Shown here piece after piece: positions 19,770 through 60,529 of a stretch of 64,000 bases of DNA (position 1 is the first letter of the stretch; each line of letters opens with the position of its first letter). The translations under genes and the position numbers were made by a program. Source of the DNA: Dromiciops gliroides (taxonomy: Eukaryota > Chordata > Mammalia > Microbiotheria > Microbiotheriidae); assembly GCF_019393635.1 (NCBI RefSeq), contig NC_057861.1:656793724-656857723 (forward strand). Reading direction: 5' to 3'. The notes beneath the pieces were generated by a model that was not told where the DNA came from, ran no database searches, and saw only the letters and a list, made by a program, of their open reading frames with translations.

Positions 19770-22689
19770 GTCCCCTCTGTTGTTCCTCAAGAAACAAAAT
19801 GTTTCCTTGACGGAACAGTAAAAACAATATAATAACTATTGCTAACTAATAATATGTGAACAACAATATAGAAAAGGAAGAGAGGAAAGTTTTGTCCAGA
19901 GGGGTGATTTTTTTTTGTCCTCATGAACCGACGCTTTGACATTAGTCTTGCAAAGGGAGGGCCTCTGCAGAAAATACATGTTACAGATGGTGTATATTAT
20001 AACAGAAAGAGAAAAAAAAAACAACAAAAACAACAAATCAAAACTGTTCATTTAAAGTCTCTGAAAGTCTTTTCTCAGATGTCCTCTAGGTGTAGTCGTG
20101 GAATGGAAGTCTTTTCAGGGGTTGATGTGTGGATGCTGGTAATCAGCCAGGAAAATTTCCTACAAAATTGAGCTTAACACAACTTTAAAATAGCTTTGTC
20201 AATAATCAAATCAAACAATGAAAGTTCTCAAAAACATGTCTAAGGGAATTCAGAATCTTAGTTGTTACACATGAAACATATAATAAAACAAAAATTGAAA
20301 CATTCTTTAAAATTATAATATTACTATAGTCCCCCCTTATGGAGGGTAATTGAGAAGACAATTGCTGCAATATTAATTAATAAAAATAATTTTTATCTTT
20401 GTTTTATCACTTTTTGCATCATCTGCCTAATTATCCTCATGCCATTATGAGAAATTCAAAAATCTAATATAATTGGTAACAGGTGTCAAGTCCAAATTCA
20501 ACACTGTATTTATCATGACACCTGAGATAATTATGGGGGTTACCATAAAAGAACAGAGAAATGATGGGATATGAGCATTCCCACACTTGAGCAATATGTA
20601 CTGCCCATACAGTATGCCAGGCTTAAAATAGATGGATGGAATATATGTCCATGCCACCGAACATATTGGAGGAAACTGAGTCAGACTTAATCAGATGCAT
20701 GGGATTGAGATGTCCATGGCATCAGGCATATAGGAGGGAGCATAGAAGCCAGGTGTAGAAGTGAGATGGGTGGGATCAATACTTCCAGCCATCTATACAA
20801 TATTGTGGGGAAAAATAAAATAAAATATTAAACCAAGAGAATCCAACCTCAACATTTGTCAAAAGCCGTTCCCTCGGCCATACCTTGACTTCATGCATGT
20901 CTCCCCTCATGTGACAGTTCAGTGTCTGCTCTTGCATGTATTCCTCTTGTGATTGGATGGCATCTTGGCCAACTGGCATCTGATAACTCAGAATAAAGGC
21001 AATTAATGTCTTAAATGATAAGTTCCCATAATCCAAGTCTCATATGGATTTAAAAATTGAGGATAATAAATGATTGCAAAAAATGTGAATACATCTTGAC
21101 TCAGAACACAATATATAATTATGCAACAATTTCAAATAATACCCCTTTTTTTTACTTAGTATACAATTACTTTTGTGAAAAATCAGAACATATTTAAATA
21201 CAAGTTAAAGCATAACACAATCTCAAAGACAACTTTTACAAATGTTCCTCTCTTTTTTTTTTTTTTTTGGAATATGCTTATCAAAAATAATACTTCTAGA
21301 ATCAATTTACACTTGCCATGGCAAACAATTTGCCAGGGAAATGCTTTAAAGAATTTGATCAAATAATCAGTTGAGAAAAAATAGCAAAAACAAATAACTC
21401 AGAATATGGGAGCACAACACTCCTAGAATTAACATTGTATTATGAAATCAAAACCATGTTTCAAAATTAGATAGATGAATGAATAGAAGAAAATACACGT
21501 GGAATAATAAAAGACAATGAAATTCAAACTAGGGAAATCTAAATGAATATGAACTTAATATTAATAAGAGTATTACAAAATATAAACTTGATCGCATGAC
21601 TATAAAAAGCTTTTACAAATATTCTCCTTGTTTTAGAAACTAAGTATAAGACACAATCTCAAAAGCATTAAAATCTCTATGAAAATAAACCTATACCATT
21701 AATTCCAAAATGTATATGTAATAGCATAGAAATCCTATGTAACCTCTGAACTGACATTAATAATCTGAGTGAATTCAGAACACTCTTGATTCCGATATCT
21801 AAAATCCCCAATACTCATATCAATACCTTGCTGCTGACTTCTACATTTCTGTAAAATATATACCCTTCCATGGCAAAAGAAGCAGAGTCTTGAACTATGT
21901 TGATGGTTGTCATTCTTATTCAGCTTAAGTTTTTCTTCTTTAACCCCTCTATATTGTCTGTCGGGCTTTTCACCATACAAATGCTTTATAAGATTACTAA
22001 TTAAAGACAAAAGCAGGTTAGCAAAATTATGAACAAAACGAGCATATCTGGAATTTAAAGAGTTTTCTAAGATTGTCTCAAAAGCACAGCCAGGCCGGGG
22101 AAGGGCTGAGCCTGAAGCTGCAAATGCAGGTAGAAAAAGTTGAGCATGCACATCAGATCTCTGGACTTCCCAGGCAGGGGAAGCTATGGGCTTGGCCATA
22201 GGAGGAGTAGAGGGTGGGGTCTGGAGAGGAGGGGAGGGACCAGAGCAATTTGAATCAGACTTGATTTTGAACTTAGGCCTGGATTCCTCTTCCCCCACTT
22301 TGCCTCCAGGTGCTAGGGGATTAAAAGCTTCTAGAGGGTGGGTCATTGCCTCCAGGCATGCAAAATTAAAGCAACAATTACTGTTAGAACTGGGAAAAGC
22401 TGAGGGAATCTCTTCAGGTTTCTCTGAAAAAGCATGGTTGGGAGAGGGAGAGATATTTCCTTGTGTGAGTAAGTTGCTGGCTCTTTTAACAAAAATAAAA
22501 AGAAAAATAGAAAATCCACAAAAACAAAGCATTAACATGATCTTATCTCCCATTTGTCTGGTTAAACAGACTAAAATCAAAAATAGGGCAATTAGGGAGT
22601 TTAAAAGGTCCATTCGAAAAAATTTAAAGGGAAAACACCTGGCAATTCAGCAGTACTTAAGATTTAAAAGGTTAGGGTAGGGGAAATTT

Positions 22690-22747
22690 CTTACCCAACC
22701 AGAAGATCAGAAGACTGAGGTTTAGCTTTCCTCTTCGTGGTCAGCCA
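22690..22747 (-). other. Primer-binding site and leader donor of the provirus
   Basis: In minus reading this begins TGGC, contains GACCACGAAG, and further in contains TCTTCTGATC. These agree in order with the complement of tRNA-Arg(TCG) as I remember it, extending well past the normal 18 nt. A GT-AAGA donor follows at the inner end. Confidence 0.5.
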
Positions 22748-22749
22748 TC

Positions 22750-23121
22750 TGTTAAGGGTTAAAATTCTAGCTAGTCTGTCTAAAATATCTAATGAGTGGT
22801 CACCAATAAATTATAAGCTTCAGCAAGAGTTAGACTTTTAAGCATTTATTAAGGAGAATAAGAATTTGATAAAGAGAGAGAGAAAGGCCTAGATTCCTAT
22901 CTATTAAAGGGAGAGCACATTTCTAGCTCCCTTCTCCGCCAGAGTCCAGAGGAAAAAGCCCCAGAGTCAGCGCCAGTCTCTTCCTTCCTCCTCCCACTAG
23001 TCCGCGTCACTTCCTCCCGCCAAAGAAAAGACTCCTGGTCTTGCCCTCAAAGACCTTCGCTTCATGGGTGAAACTCTTCTACAGTAAGTCTCCAGCAGGT
23101 GGCGTCATTCCAATCGTTACA
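22750..23121 (-). repeat. 5' LTR of the intron-1 provirus
   Basis: 372 bp, TG...CA, differing at two positions from the 3' LTR. The primer-binding site lies just inside it in minus reading. Confidence 0.92.
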
Positions 23122-23854
23122 GTCTCCAGTATATCCTAGCTGTGTGACCCTGGGCAAGTCACTTAACCTCTCTCACCCTAAGTTTTATCACCTATAAAAT
23201 GAGAATATTAATAGCAACTACCTCACAGATTTCTCATGAGGATGAAATGAGATAATATTTGTAAAGTGCTTAGCATAGTGCATAGTACATAGTAGGTGCT
23301 TAACAAATGCTTGTGTTTCCTCCTCTTCTTACTGTGTTCCCCCCTTTCTTTTCCTCCCTCCCTTCTTCAGCCTGGGTCATTTTTTGGTAAGATCTTGTAA
23401 ACTATTTACATGAATTGTATCTCTCCATTGTCTTTTAGGTTACCTATAAAACAGTTTCCATTAATACAATATTTCTTACTTCTCCCTTGCTAGCAGATAA
23501 ATATACTTTAAGCTTTTAACTTTCTAATTGCACATTTTTAATCTAATGCAGTCTGTTAGAATTCTATGTAAATTAAGATTCAGTAAACTCTAAAATAATG
23601 GTCTCAAGCTCTTTCCCATGCCCAGCTTTATGATAATTCCTTTGGGTATAGGGTGAGGGCTGGGATACTCAGAGGTTATTAAAATTACTTCCTGGCTAGC
23701 AGTCTGACCACTGGGTAAATGGGATGCTGAAATTACAATTTCATGGTGAAATCTTTGTGTTTTACAATAATCTTAAAAATTATTTCAGAAGTAGAGGGAT
23801 TTTATGGTGGCATTCCTTCTCTCCTGGTGTTTTTTTCATTTATTTATTCGTCTA

Positions 23855-24256
23855 TCTATTTATTATTTTTTTAGTTTTCAACATTTGTTTTTATAAGATT
23901 TCTACTGCCAGTTTTTTTTCTCCTTCCCTTCCCTCCCTCCTCCCCAAGACAGCAAGTAATCTGATATACGTTACATATGTATGATCATATTAAAACTTAT
24001 TTCTGCATTAGTCATGTTGTGAAAGAAGAATCAGAACAAAAGGGAAAAACCTCAAAAAAAAAAAAAAACCCAAACAAATAAAAGTAGAAACAGTATGGTC
24101 CAGTCAGCATGCAGATTCCACAGTTCTTTTTTTCTGCATGTGGAAAACATTTTCCATCATGAGTCCTTTGGAATTCTCTTGGATCATTGTATTGCTGAGA
24201 AGAGTTAAGTCTATCACAATTGATCATCACATAATGTTGTTGATACCGCGTACTGT
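23855..24256 (-). mobile_element. L1 3' UTR, antisense
   Basis: Reversed 3' UTR wording 'gttttcaacatttgttttta', 'acatatgtatgatcatatt', 'gtgaaagaagaatcagaac', 'catgagtcctttggaattc'. Same family as 46430-46755. Confidence 0.75.
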
Positions 24257-24286
24257 TTATTTTTTTAAAAAGAAAATCCTCTTTAG

Positions 24287-24449
24287 GTTTTTTGTTTTTT
24301 GTTTTTTGTTTTTTGCAGCACAATGAGGGTTAAGTGACTCACCCAGGGTCACACAGCTAGTTAAGTGTCAAGTGTCTGAGGACGGATTTGAACTCAGGGA
24401 GTCCTGAATCCAGGGCGGGTGCTTTATCCACTGCGCCACCTAGCTGCCC
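24287..24449 (-). mobile_element. WSINE1
   Basis: Reversed copy with a TTTTTTG-repeat tail, flanked by cctctttag (24278-24286 and 24450-24458). Confidence 0.9.
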
Positions 24450-24588
24450 CCTCTTTAGATTTTAAAAAACTGATTAAACAATTATTTATTTGTGTCCATC
24501 CTACTCTTTGATCTAAGAGGCCTGGACAACATTGGGCCTTCATTGACAAATCTTTACTGGTAGTGATCCTAAACAGACTTTGAATCTT

Positions 24589-24741
24589 TTTTTTTTTTTT
24601 TTTAAGTGAGTCAGTTGGGGTTAAGTGACTTGCCCAGGGTCACACAGCTAGTAAGTGTTAAGTGTCTGAGGCCGGATTTGAACTCAGGTACTCCTGACTC
24701 CAGGGCCGGTGCTCTATCCACTGCACCACCTAGCTGCCCCC
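24589..24741 (-). mobile_element. WSINE1
   Basis: Reversed copy flanked by the perfect duplication cagactttgaatctt (24574-24588 and 24742-24756). Confidence 0.94.
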
Positions 24742-24849
24742 CAGACTTTGAATCTTCATTAGTGTTTAGGATCTTGAGGAGACCAGATAATTTGGGGGTT
24801 GCTCTAGTTGTAATTCTGCCATGAATTTCCTAGTTAGTTTTTGTCTGAT

Positions 24850-25270
24850 CAGAATTTGTTGCTGAGCATGTCAGTCATGTTTTGCTCTTTGTAACCCCAT
24901 TTGAAGTTTTCTTTTTTTTTTTCTTTTTTTTTTTGGTGAGGCAATAGGGGTTAAATGACTTGCCCAGGGTCACACAGCTAGTAATTGTTAAGTGTCTGAG
25001 GCCAGATTTGAATTCGGGTCCTCCTGAATCCAGGGCCAGTGCTCTATCCACTGCACCACCTAGCTGCCCCTGAAGTTTTCTTAACAAAATTACTGGAGTA
25101 GTTTGTCATTTTCTCCTCCAGCTCATTTTCCAGATGAGGAAACTGAGGCAAACGGGGTTAAGTGACTTGCTCAGGATCACACAGCTGGTAAGTATCTGAG
25201 GCCGTATTTGAAGTCAGGAAGAGGAGTCTTTTTAAGCCTGGCACTCTAAACTATGCCACCTAGCTGCCCC
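24850..25270 (-). repeat. MAR1-type SINE, antisense, carrying a WSINE1
   Basis: 24860-24913 and 25071-25270 join into a reversed MAR1: RTE-like end ('ttgctctttgtaacccc', 'actggagtagtttgtcattt'), then CORE and head ('acctagctgcccc'). The WSINE1 sits at 24914-25070. Confidence 0.8.
24914..25070 (-). mobile_element. WSINE1 inserted in MAR1
   Basis: Reversed copy flanked by the perfect duplication tgaagttttctt (24902-24913 and 25071-25082). Confidence 0.94.
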
Positions 25271-25329
25271 AATCTTATTAGCTGATCAGAATGGCTCAAT
25301 GTTAAATCAGACTTTTGAGCTTCCTTTAA

Positions 25330-25580
25330 TAATAATCAGTGTCATCATTTTATAGTACTTTTGAGGGTTACAAAGCATGTTATAAATATTTCATCTTATC
25401 CTCACAATAACCCTGGGAGATAGGCTCTTAATATCTCCATTTTATAGTTGGGGCACCTGAGGCAGAAAGATTAAGGGACTTGCCCAGTGTCATACCACTA
25501 GTAAGTATTTGAGACAGGTCTTCCTGACTCCCAAGTCCCATCCTCTATCCATGGCTATACCTAACTGCCCTAAGGAAGGG
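25330..25580 (-). repeat. MIR-like CORE-SINE, antisense
   Basis: 'ggttacaaagcatgttataa', 'atcctcacaataaccctggg', 'gggacttgcccagtgtcat', 'gcctatacctaactgcc'-like end. Confidence 0.75.
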
Positions 25581-26125
25581 ATGCCAACAAGATTTTCTCA
25601 GGATTTTCTAGACAGGGGATAACAAAGGCTGCCACCACCACTGAAATATGGAGTTCCAGTTCAGCCTTGGGCTCCACCCAAAAGAGAATTACTTGAAAAA
25701 CAGTAAGCCTAATATCAAGAAGAATAGCATTCAACTCTGGAAATAAACAAGGATTAGGAAACCTAGGATCAGATCCTGGCTTTAATACTCTTACTAATTT
25801 GTGATTATGAGTAAATCAATTTGAACTTTCATTTTTCATCATTGTAAATTACATTCTGCCTCACAGGGTTGTGAGGAAAGTTGTTTTTGCTTTTAAATAG
25901 ACCTGAAAATACCATGTAAATATGAGTTGTTATGTTTTCAGGAACTATTTGGGGATGTTGGGTAAGAGGGGATTGGTAAGAGCTTATTAAAATGATTCCA
26001 ATCTGCTGCCTATTCTTTCTGTTTACAGGTATGTATATAACAACCACTCTGAGCCTCAGTTTCTTCATTTGCCAATTACACATTTATGTGTAGTACTTCA
26101 TCTTTTGCTGAGTGCCCTGTTGAGA

Positions 26126-26300
26126 GTATAGTATATAGTATATAGTATATGGACCTGTGATTTCAGTAGTTTAGAGAATTCTGTAATTTAGAAGGAACAT
26201 CATAAAGTTGGAAAGAAACTTCCAAAGAAGAAACTTCTACCAATGCAGATCAATAATGTCTTTAAGAGCTGCTTTGAACACTGAGGCCAAATGACAACAG
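26126..26300 (-). repeat. tatagta repeat and old SINE-like sequence
   Basis: 26126-26150 repeats tatagta. 26150-26300 ('gacctgtgatttcagtag', 'ctaccaatgcagatcaata') matches the order of 47915-48110, an old SINE-like repeat. Confidence 0.5.
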
Positions 26301-26897
26301 CATGAATGATTTATGACTGAACATTATGCATGGCCCTTTCCCTAGTCTTGAGTTTTTCCTCATCTCCAGGCACAGGTTTTTTTTTTTTTTTCTTAGCAAT
26401 ATTTTGAGTTGGTGTGATAAGTAAGGACAAAGTCAGGAAAATGTTTAATATTAAGAAATTGTTTTGGTGTCTTAGGAGGCTAAGGGTTAGGCATTTATCA
26501 GATAGTGCTTATAGGTGAGGGTATATATCTGTAAAGGGGGCACCCCTTTCCCTCCTGTTCCCTCAATACTTCTTCCCTTTTCTTCCTCTCTGTCATTTTT
26601 ATTCTACTTTCTACTTACATACTTATGTATGCCTTTTCTCTACTATTCCCATCCCTGTAACTTTGATACCAGCTGAAATTCGGCAAAAGGCCACAGGGAA
26701 AATATAAGCACGTGTTTTCCTAGGCAAAGGGATATGTCCTTGTAGAAAGGGAGAGGTGTCTGAGGGTAGTAGTAATCACATTTCAAAGACCTTTCCTCAT
26801 TGCCAGTTGCTAGTTATTAGAGGTGAAAGATCTCATGTAAATGTTCTTTAGATATATTATTTTGTTCACAGAAAGCAAGACTGTCGACTAATAGAAA

Positions 26898-26953
26898 ATG
26901 ATGAAAAAGATCGAATTATTTTCGAATGAAAACCCAATGACCTCTGAAGACAA

Positions 26954-26957
<4 letters not shown>
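26898..26957 (+). promoter_or_regulatory. Upstream ORF of 19 codons whose stop overlaps the FKTN start
   Basis: Two adjacent ATG codons (26898 and 26901) open a frame reading [19 protein letters not shown] that ends at TGA 26955-26957. This stop shares two bases with the FKTN ATG (ATGA at 26954-26957). The first upstream ATG has A at -3, a better context than the main start. The geometry suggests translation of fukutin by leaky scanning or termination-reinitiation. Whether other mammals keep this frame is unknown to me. Confidence 0.6.
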
Positions 26958-56361
<29,404 letters not shown>

Positions 56362-57129
56362 GTTAGTGACACTTGAGAAGAATAACTTTTAAAATTAAAA
56401 TAAGTTTCTATTTTAAATATTAAATAAATATAGAAATTTTATTAAAAACAGAAAATAAAACTTCTATCAGCAGGATTGTTGATTCATAAAAAGTTTCTTT
56501 TGGGTACTTTGTTTGAATGAGAAAGTGTGGCTTAACCTTGAGAATGTAATTCTTTCCAAATGGATAGTTTGATGCTTTTGAGGGCCTTTTATGGACATTG
56601 TGGGGTACTTCATTATTTTTATTTAACGCCTCAAAAACACTTATTCTTTTCTGTGTACTTCTCACATGTTTGAGGTAGATTTTTAGAATACAAGAGCTAG
56701 AAAGAACACCAAGAAGTCAATTAGTTCAACTTGTTTCCAAGTAGGACTGCCCATTAATTGTATATACATCATGTAGTCTATCCTGTTTTTAAGAGTGTCA
56801 AAGGATGAAGATTTTCCTTCGGATCATACATTCTGCAATATTATAACACTTTTGGAAGAAAATCTCCCCAGAAGGGTGATATTGAGGATAAATTTTGTAA
56901 TTCTTATAATACTATTTATTGAAAGATAAATAAAATATGAGGATAGTGTTTTTGAACTTTATTCTTCATTAGTGTGAAGGACATATAAATTGAACTCTGT
57001 GGGATGACATTGAGTAGAAATATCGCACATAAACAAATTATCATACAGCCAAGTTTGATGAGAACATGTGCTTACTTAATCCTATATGACCTTCTCATTG
57101 GGAGGGTTGAGTATATTTAGAAGCAGGAT

Positions 57130-57270
57130 TTTTTGGTGTTCAGATACCAGGATGAAGATTAGTACCATATGGTTTACCTTGGTAAAGTCACTTAACATTT
57201 TTCTGCTTCAGTTTCTCCATCTGTAGAGCAGGACAAATGCAGTGGCATTTGTAAAGCTATTAGTGATTTT
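57130..57270 (+). repeat. MIR-like SINE fragment
   Basis: 'ttggtaaagtcacttaac' and 'ttcagtttctccatctgtag'. Confidence 0.5.
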
Positions 57271-57699
57271 CAAATTAAAGCTGCAGTTGATAAAAATATA
57301 CAGAATTTACATCTATTTTGTGGCTTATCTGCTGCAAAATTTTAATTCCAATCTGATTTTCTGACTTTTTCCATACTCTATTAATAAGAGTAGGTCAGAA
57401 ACTGTAAACTGATTTTAATGGTAGCTGAAGCAAAATATTTGGATTGATGTGTTCTCCCTTTGGAGCTACCTTTGACATATGTATAATCTAGCAAAACCAG
57501 ATAAAATTGCAAGAAAAAATAATATATTTAAAATCCAAATTATGTAGGGATTATTAGCCATTTTTTGATTGCAGTACTACAATTCCTTCTGTTAGTGACC
57601 AGAGAAAGATAATCTAAAATAAATATTAATTTCTGAAATTATAGAAATTTTTATTTTAAACCTTTTATATGTAATACTTTAAAATGCTTTAAAAATAAA

Positions 57700-58290
57700 T
57701 TTTATTAATATCTTTTATTTTTACATTGCCTGATATTTTTTTCTGTATCCCTTTAGTCTACTCCCAAAGAACCATCCCATATAACAAAGAATATCCTTTA
57801 CATAAACTCTAAAAGTTTTTTAGTATATGTTTTTTTTTCTCTCAGATACTACATACATTTGGGAGTAAGGCTTAATTCTTAAGTTTTCTTCATCATAAAT
57901 AAGAGCAATTTTTGAATGGGGAAAGTTAGATATATCTTGGCATTCTGTTGACTTTTTTCTTCATTTAAATTTAAAACATTTTTTATTGATACCTTGTTTT
58001 TTAATATCATTTTCACTTCCAAATATGTAATCTTCTCTTTTCCCTTCCCAGAGAGCCATCCCTTGTAGCAAAGAATTAAAAAGAAAGGGAAAAAAAGTTC
58101 AGCAAAATTAACCAACATATCACCTAATCAGAGAATATATACAGTGTTCACATCTATACTTCCGCCACCTCAGCAAATAAGGGAGGTGCATGTTCTCATC
58201 TCATATTCAAAGACTCACTTTGTAGTCATTACAGTTATACATGTTCAGTTTTGACTTTTTTGTTCTTTTGTTTCAGATGACTTTTAAAAG
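57700..58290 (-). repeat. L1-like 3' UTR fragments, antisense
   Basis: Two partly parallel pieces (57700-57800 and 57950-58290), each with 'ccatcc' followed by 'caaagaat' and a T-rich start. 58130-58290 continues with 'gttcacatctatacttccg'. Family uncertain. Confidence 0.4.
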
Positions 58291-59195
58291 TATATCTTAA
58301 AAGGGGCAGCTAAAGTTTATATCACGTGAGCATAGACACTTTATTCACAGTGCATTCTTCAGGAAATCTATTTAAAACAAGGCAGCTAGAAGTATATGAA
58401 AGTCTATCCTGGTGTTTTGATAACGTGCCTCTTAAATGAATGTCTGGTGCTGATTCCTACTTGCTTTCCTTAAAGCTTCACAAATATTCAGTGTTCTGCA
58501 GGGACGTCTTATTGTTCCTGTCGAAATAATTTAAACCACTAAAATTATTTTTATCCAGCTTTGTATATATTCCCTAGCAATACCTCAGAGAAAACGATGC
58601 AAAAACCATTACAAATGTGCCAGATTTTTTTGTTTTTGTTGAAATACTTTTTGAGGTCATGACTACACTTCAGCATTTTAGTTTTGGGGCTAGTGCTAAT
58701 TGACAGGCATAATGGAATGTATTTGCTGAAATGGTTATTTCTAGTAAGAGCATTCTCCACGTAGTGAACACATTTAGTCATTCAACAGACATTGTGCATC
58801 TAGTACTCATAAGGTACTGTATACCTAGTTATTGTGGCTAATACAAAGGGCAGTATGGCAGTCCTAATCGTTAAGCAATTTACCACCTAGTGGGGAAGAT
58901 GAAAAAAGTACAGAAATAAGTATAATTTGAAGCAGAATGTGAAGAACAGAGTGATACGGGAGTTTGGCCATACTGTTATAAAGCCTAATTTATTAAAGGT
59001 CTGTTAAAAGTCCTTTCCTTTTGGGGAACAGGAATAAATAAACCATATTGTCAGTATAGAGTTTCACAGTGGTGAGCAAATGAACAAAGATATCCTTTTG
59101 GGAATAACACTCATGCAAATCAAGTGACATCTATAGATCATTTATTTAGGGGGCTGTTTTAATACCTACCGTCCAGTTGTCTAGGCTTATTATGT

Positions 59196-59285
59196 TCAGA
59201 TAGATAGATATAGATAGACATAGCTATATCTATATCTGTCTATATGGGAATCTGGCTATATAGACATAGATATGTCTGCATCCTT
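59196..59285. repeat. (GATA)n/(TATC)n-like microsatellite
   Basis: Repeated 'agatagatatagatagac' and its near-complement 'tatctatatctgtctata', able to form a hairpin. Confidence 0.75.
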
Positions 59286-59293
59286 ATCTATAT

Positions 59294-59476
59294 CAAAGCT
59301 TCTTAAACTGGGTTGCCACCCCATATGGGGTTGCGTAATTGAATGTAGGGTTGACAAAAAATTTGGCAACAGTAAAAGGTTATCTATACCTATTTTATAT
59401 ATCTCTATGCCCAGGGTCACATAAAAATGTCTTGGGCAAAAAGGGATCTCAAGTGGAAAAAGTTTAAGAAGCCTTG
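59294..59476. mobile_element. Non-autonomous hAT-type DNA transposon
   Basis: 183 bp with inverted ends CAAAGCTTCTTAAACT and (complement of the right end) CAAGGCTTCTTAAACT. An imperfect 8-bp duplication flanks it, atctatat (59286-59293) and atctactt (59477-59484). The interior contains a 'gggttgc' block as in some Charlie-type elements. No coding sequence. Confidence 0.75.
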
Positions 59477-60049
59477 ATCTACTTAGGGTGCTCTCTCTCT
59501 CTGGAAACACAATATGATATGTAAGATATTACATAATATTGAGAATTCATGAGGATAATGTTTTTGAATTCCAATATATTTACAATCTTAATTTTATTCA
59601 AATTTTAATGGAAAACACCCAGGAAGCATCTGAGGAAAGGAAATGAATGATGGAGATCTTGATATAACTAGCTTAGTTGAATACAGTTGGTTTTGCTTTG
59701 CTTTGCTCTTTTTTTTTTTTTCTTAAGCAAAATCAGTATGCAAGATAGTAATGCTTCCTGGAGGATTCTGTTCTTGACAGAATCAGGTAAGAGTTTGCAT
59801 TCATCCATTCATTCTGCATCATGCCATCCATGCATGAAGATAGGCACTACAGCTCAACAATTCTCTTTCTCCATTTTTGGTTGTTTTGGTATTTCTGCTG
59901 CAGGAAGCAGTAATGTTACATATAGCATTTTATCTTTACTGTATTCTTACTTATTCCCTTTCTGGTTCTTTGCTGCCTTCAAAGTCTAGATTGTAATTAC
60001 TCCAGGTCAGTTATGTAATTAAAGTATTTGCATGCTACTTTTATAGCAC

Positions 60050-60302
60050 TAAGTAATTTTCAAGTTATGCCCAACTCTTTGTGACCCCATTTGGGGTTTT
60101 CTTGGGCAGAGATACGGAGTGGTTTGCCATTTCTTTTTCCAACTCATTTGACAGATGAGAAACTGAGACAAACAGGGTTAAGAGTCACTTGCCCAGGAAT
60201 CATATAGCCAGTAAGTGTCTGAGGCTGGAATTTAAACTCATAACGAGGAATCTTCCGGGCTCCAGGCCCCAGCATGCTATCCACTGTGCCACCTATCTAC
60301 CC
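60050..60302 (-). repeat. MAR1-type SINE with RTE tail, antisense
   Basis: Reversed tail ('ctctttgtgaccccatttgg', 'gagtggtttgccatttctt') then CORE and head ('atcatatagccagtaagtg', 'ccactgtgccacctatctac'). Confidence 0.85.
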
Positions 60303-60529
60303 CAAATTATGGTCGCCATTAGTAACTTTTTTGCCATTAATAGAGTTACCTTTTTTTTTTTGTGCCTTATATTCATTCTGGTATTCTATTAATAGGAATA
60401 GGAGAACTCTACCTATTGAGGATGAAGTATAGTTAATAACTACACTATTATAAATTATATGTATACATTTGCATGCCATAGATGGGTTTTATTGTGTATG
60501 GAGGTAGTAAAAGAGTTAGTGATGTTGCG

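Larger units (their letters stand above)
19398..23121 (-). mobile_element. Young endogenous retrovirus, internally reduced, antisense to FKTN
   Basis: 3.7 kb with two 372-bp LTRs and a 4-bp target duplication, GTCT (19394-19397 and 23122-23125). The LTRs differ at two positions, so the insertion is recent in host terms (order of a few million years or less, inferred). Orientation is minus: a primer-binding site starting TGGC lies 3 nt inside the LTR at 22749, a leader donor (TGG|GTAAG) follows, and a purine tract ending AGAGGGGAC precedes the other LTR at 19770. The roughly 3-kb interior has one open frame of about 290 codons (21735-22613, minus) with a hydrophobic N-terminal part and a Pro-rich middle. 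I recognise no pol or env, so it is not whole and would have needed help in trans. Confidence 0.9.
19328..23330 (+). repeat. MIR-like CORE-SINE split by the provirus
   Basis: The head lies at 19328-19397 ('ggcagctaggtagcctagtg') and the rest at 23122-23330 ('agctgtgtgaccctgggc', 'gtaggtgcttaacaaatgc'). The 4-bp word GTCT is repeated at the join, proving that the retrovirus inserted into an existing SINE. Confidence 0.8.
10299..26871 (+). other. FKTN: FKTN intron 1 (16.6 kb): content of stretches without other entries
   Basis: Runs from the exon-1 donor to the start-codon exon. Repeats are entered separately. 10720-11560 is GC-moderate single-copy sequence with no gene recognised. 13215-14290, 16280-16540, 16900-17360, 18790-19150, 23330-23850 and 25580-26870 are AT-rich with no gene or clear repeat family that I can name. 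26126-26150 holds a short tatagta repeat. Confidence 0.5.

Noticed and set aside
22186-22680. A 164-codon plus-strand frame inside the provirus
   Set aside because: It is the antisense shadow of the element's own minus-strand frame in a fossil retroviral sequence.
59687-59989. Candidate next FKTN exon after 56361
   Set aside because: The acceptor-like T tract is followed by sequence with no resemblance to the expected QYLDDN-type residues and no matching phase or length.
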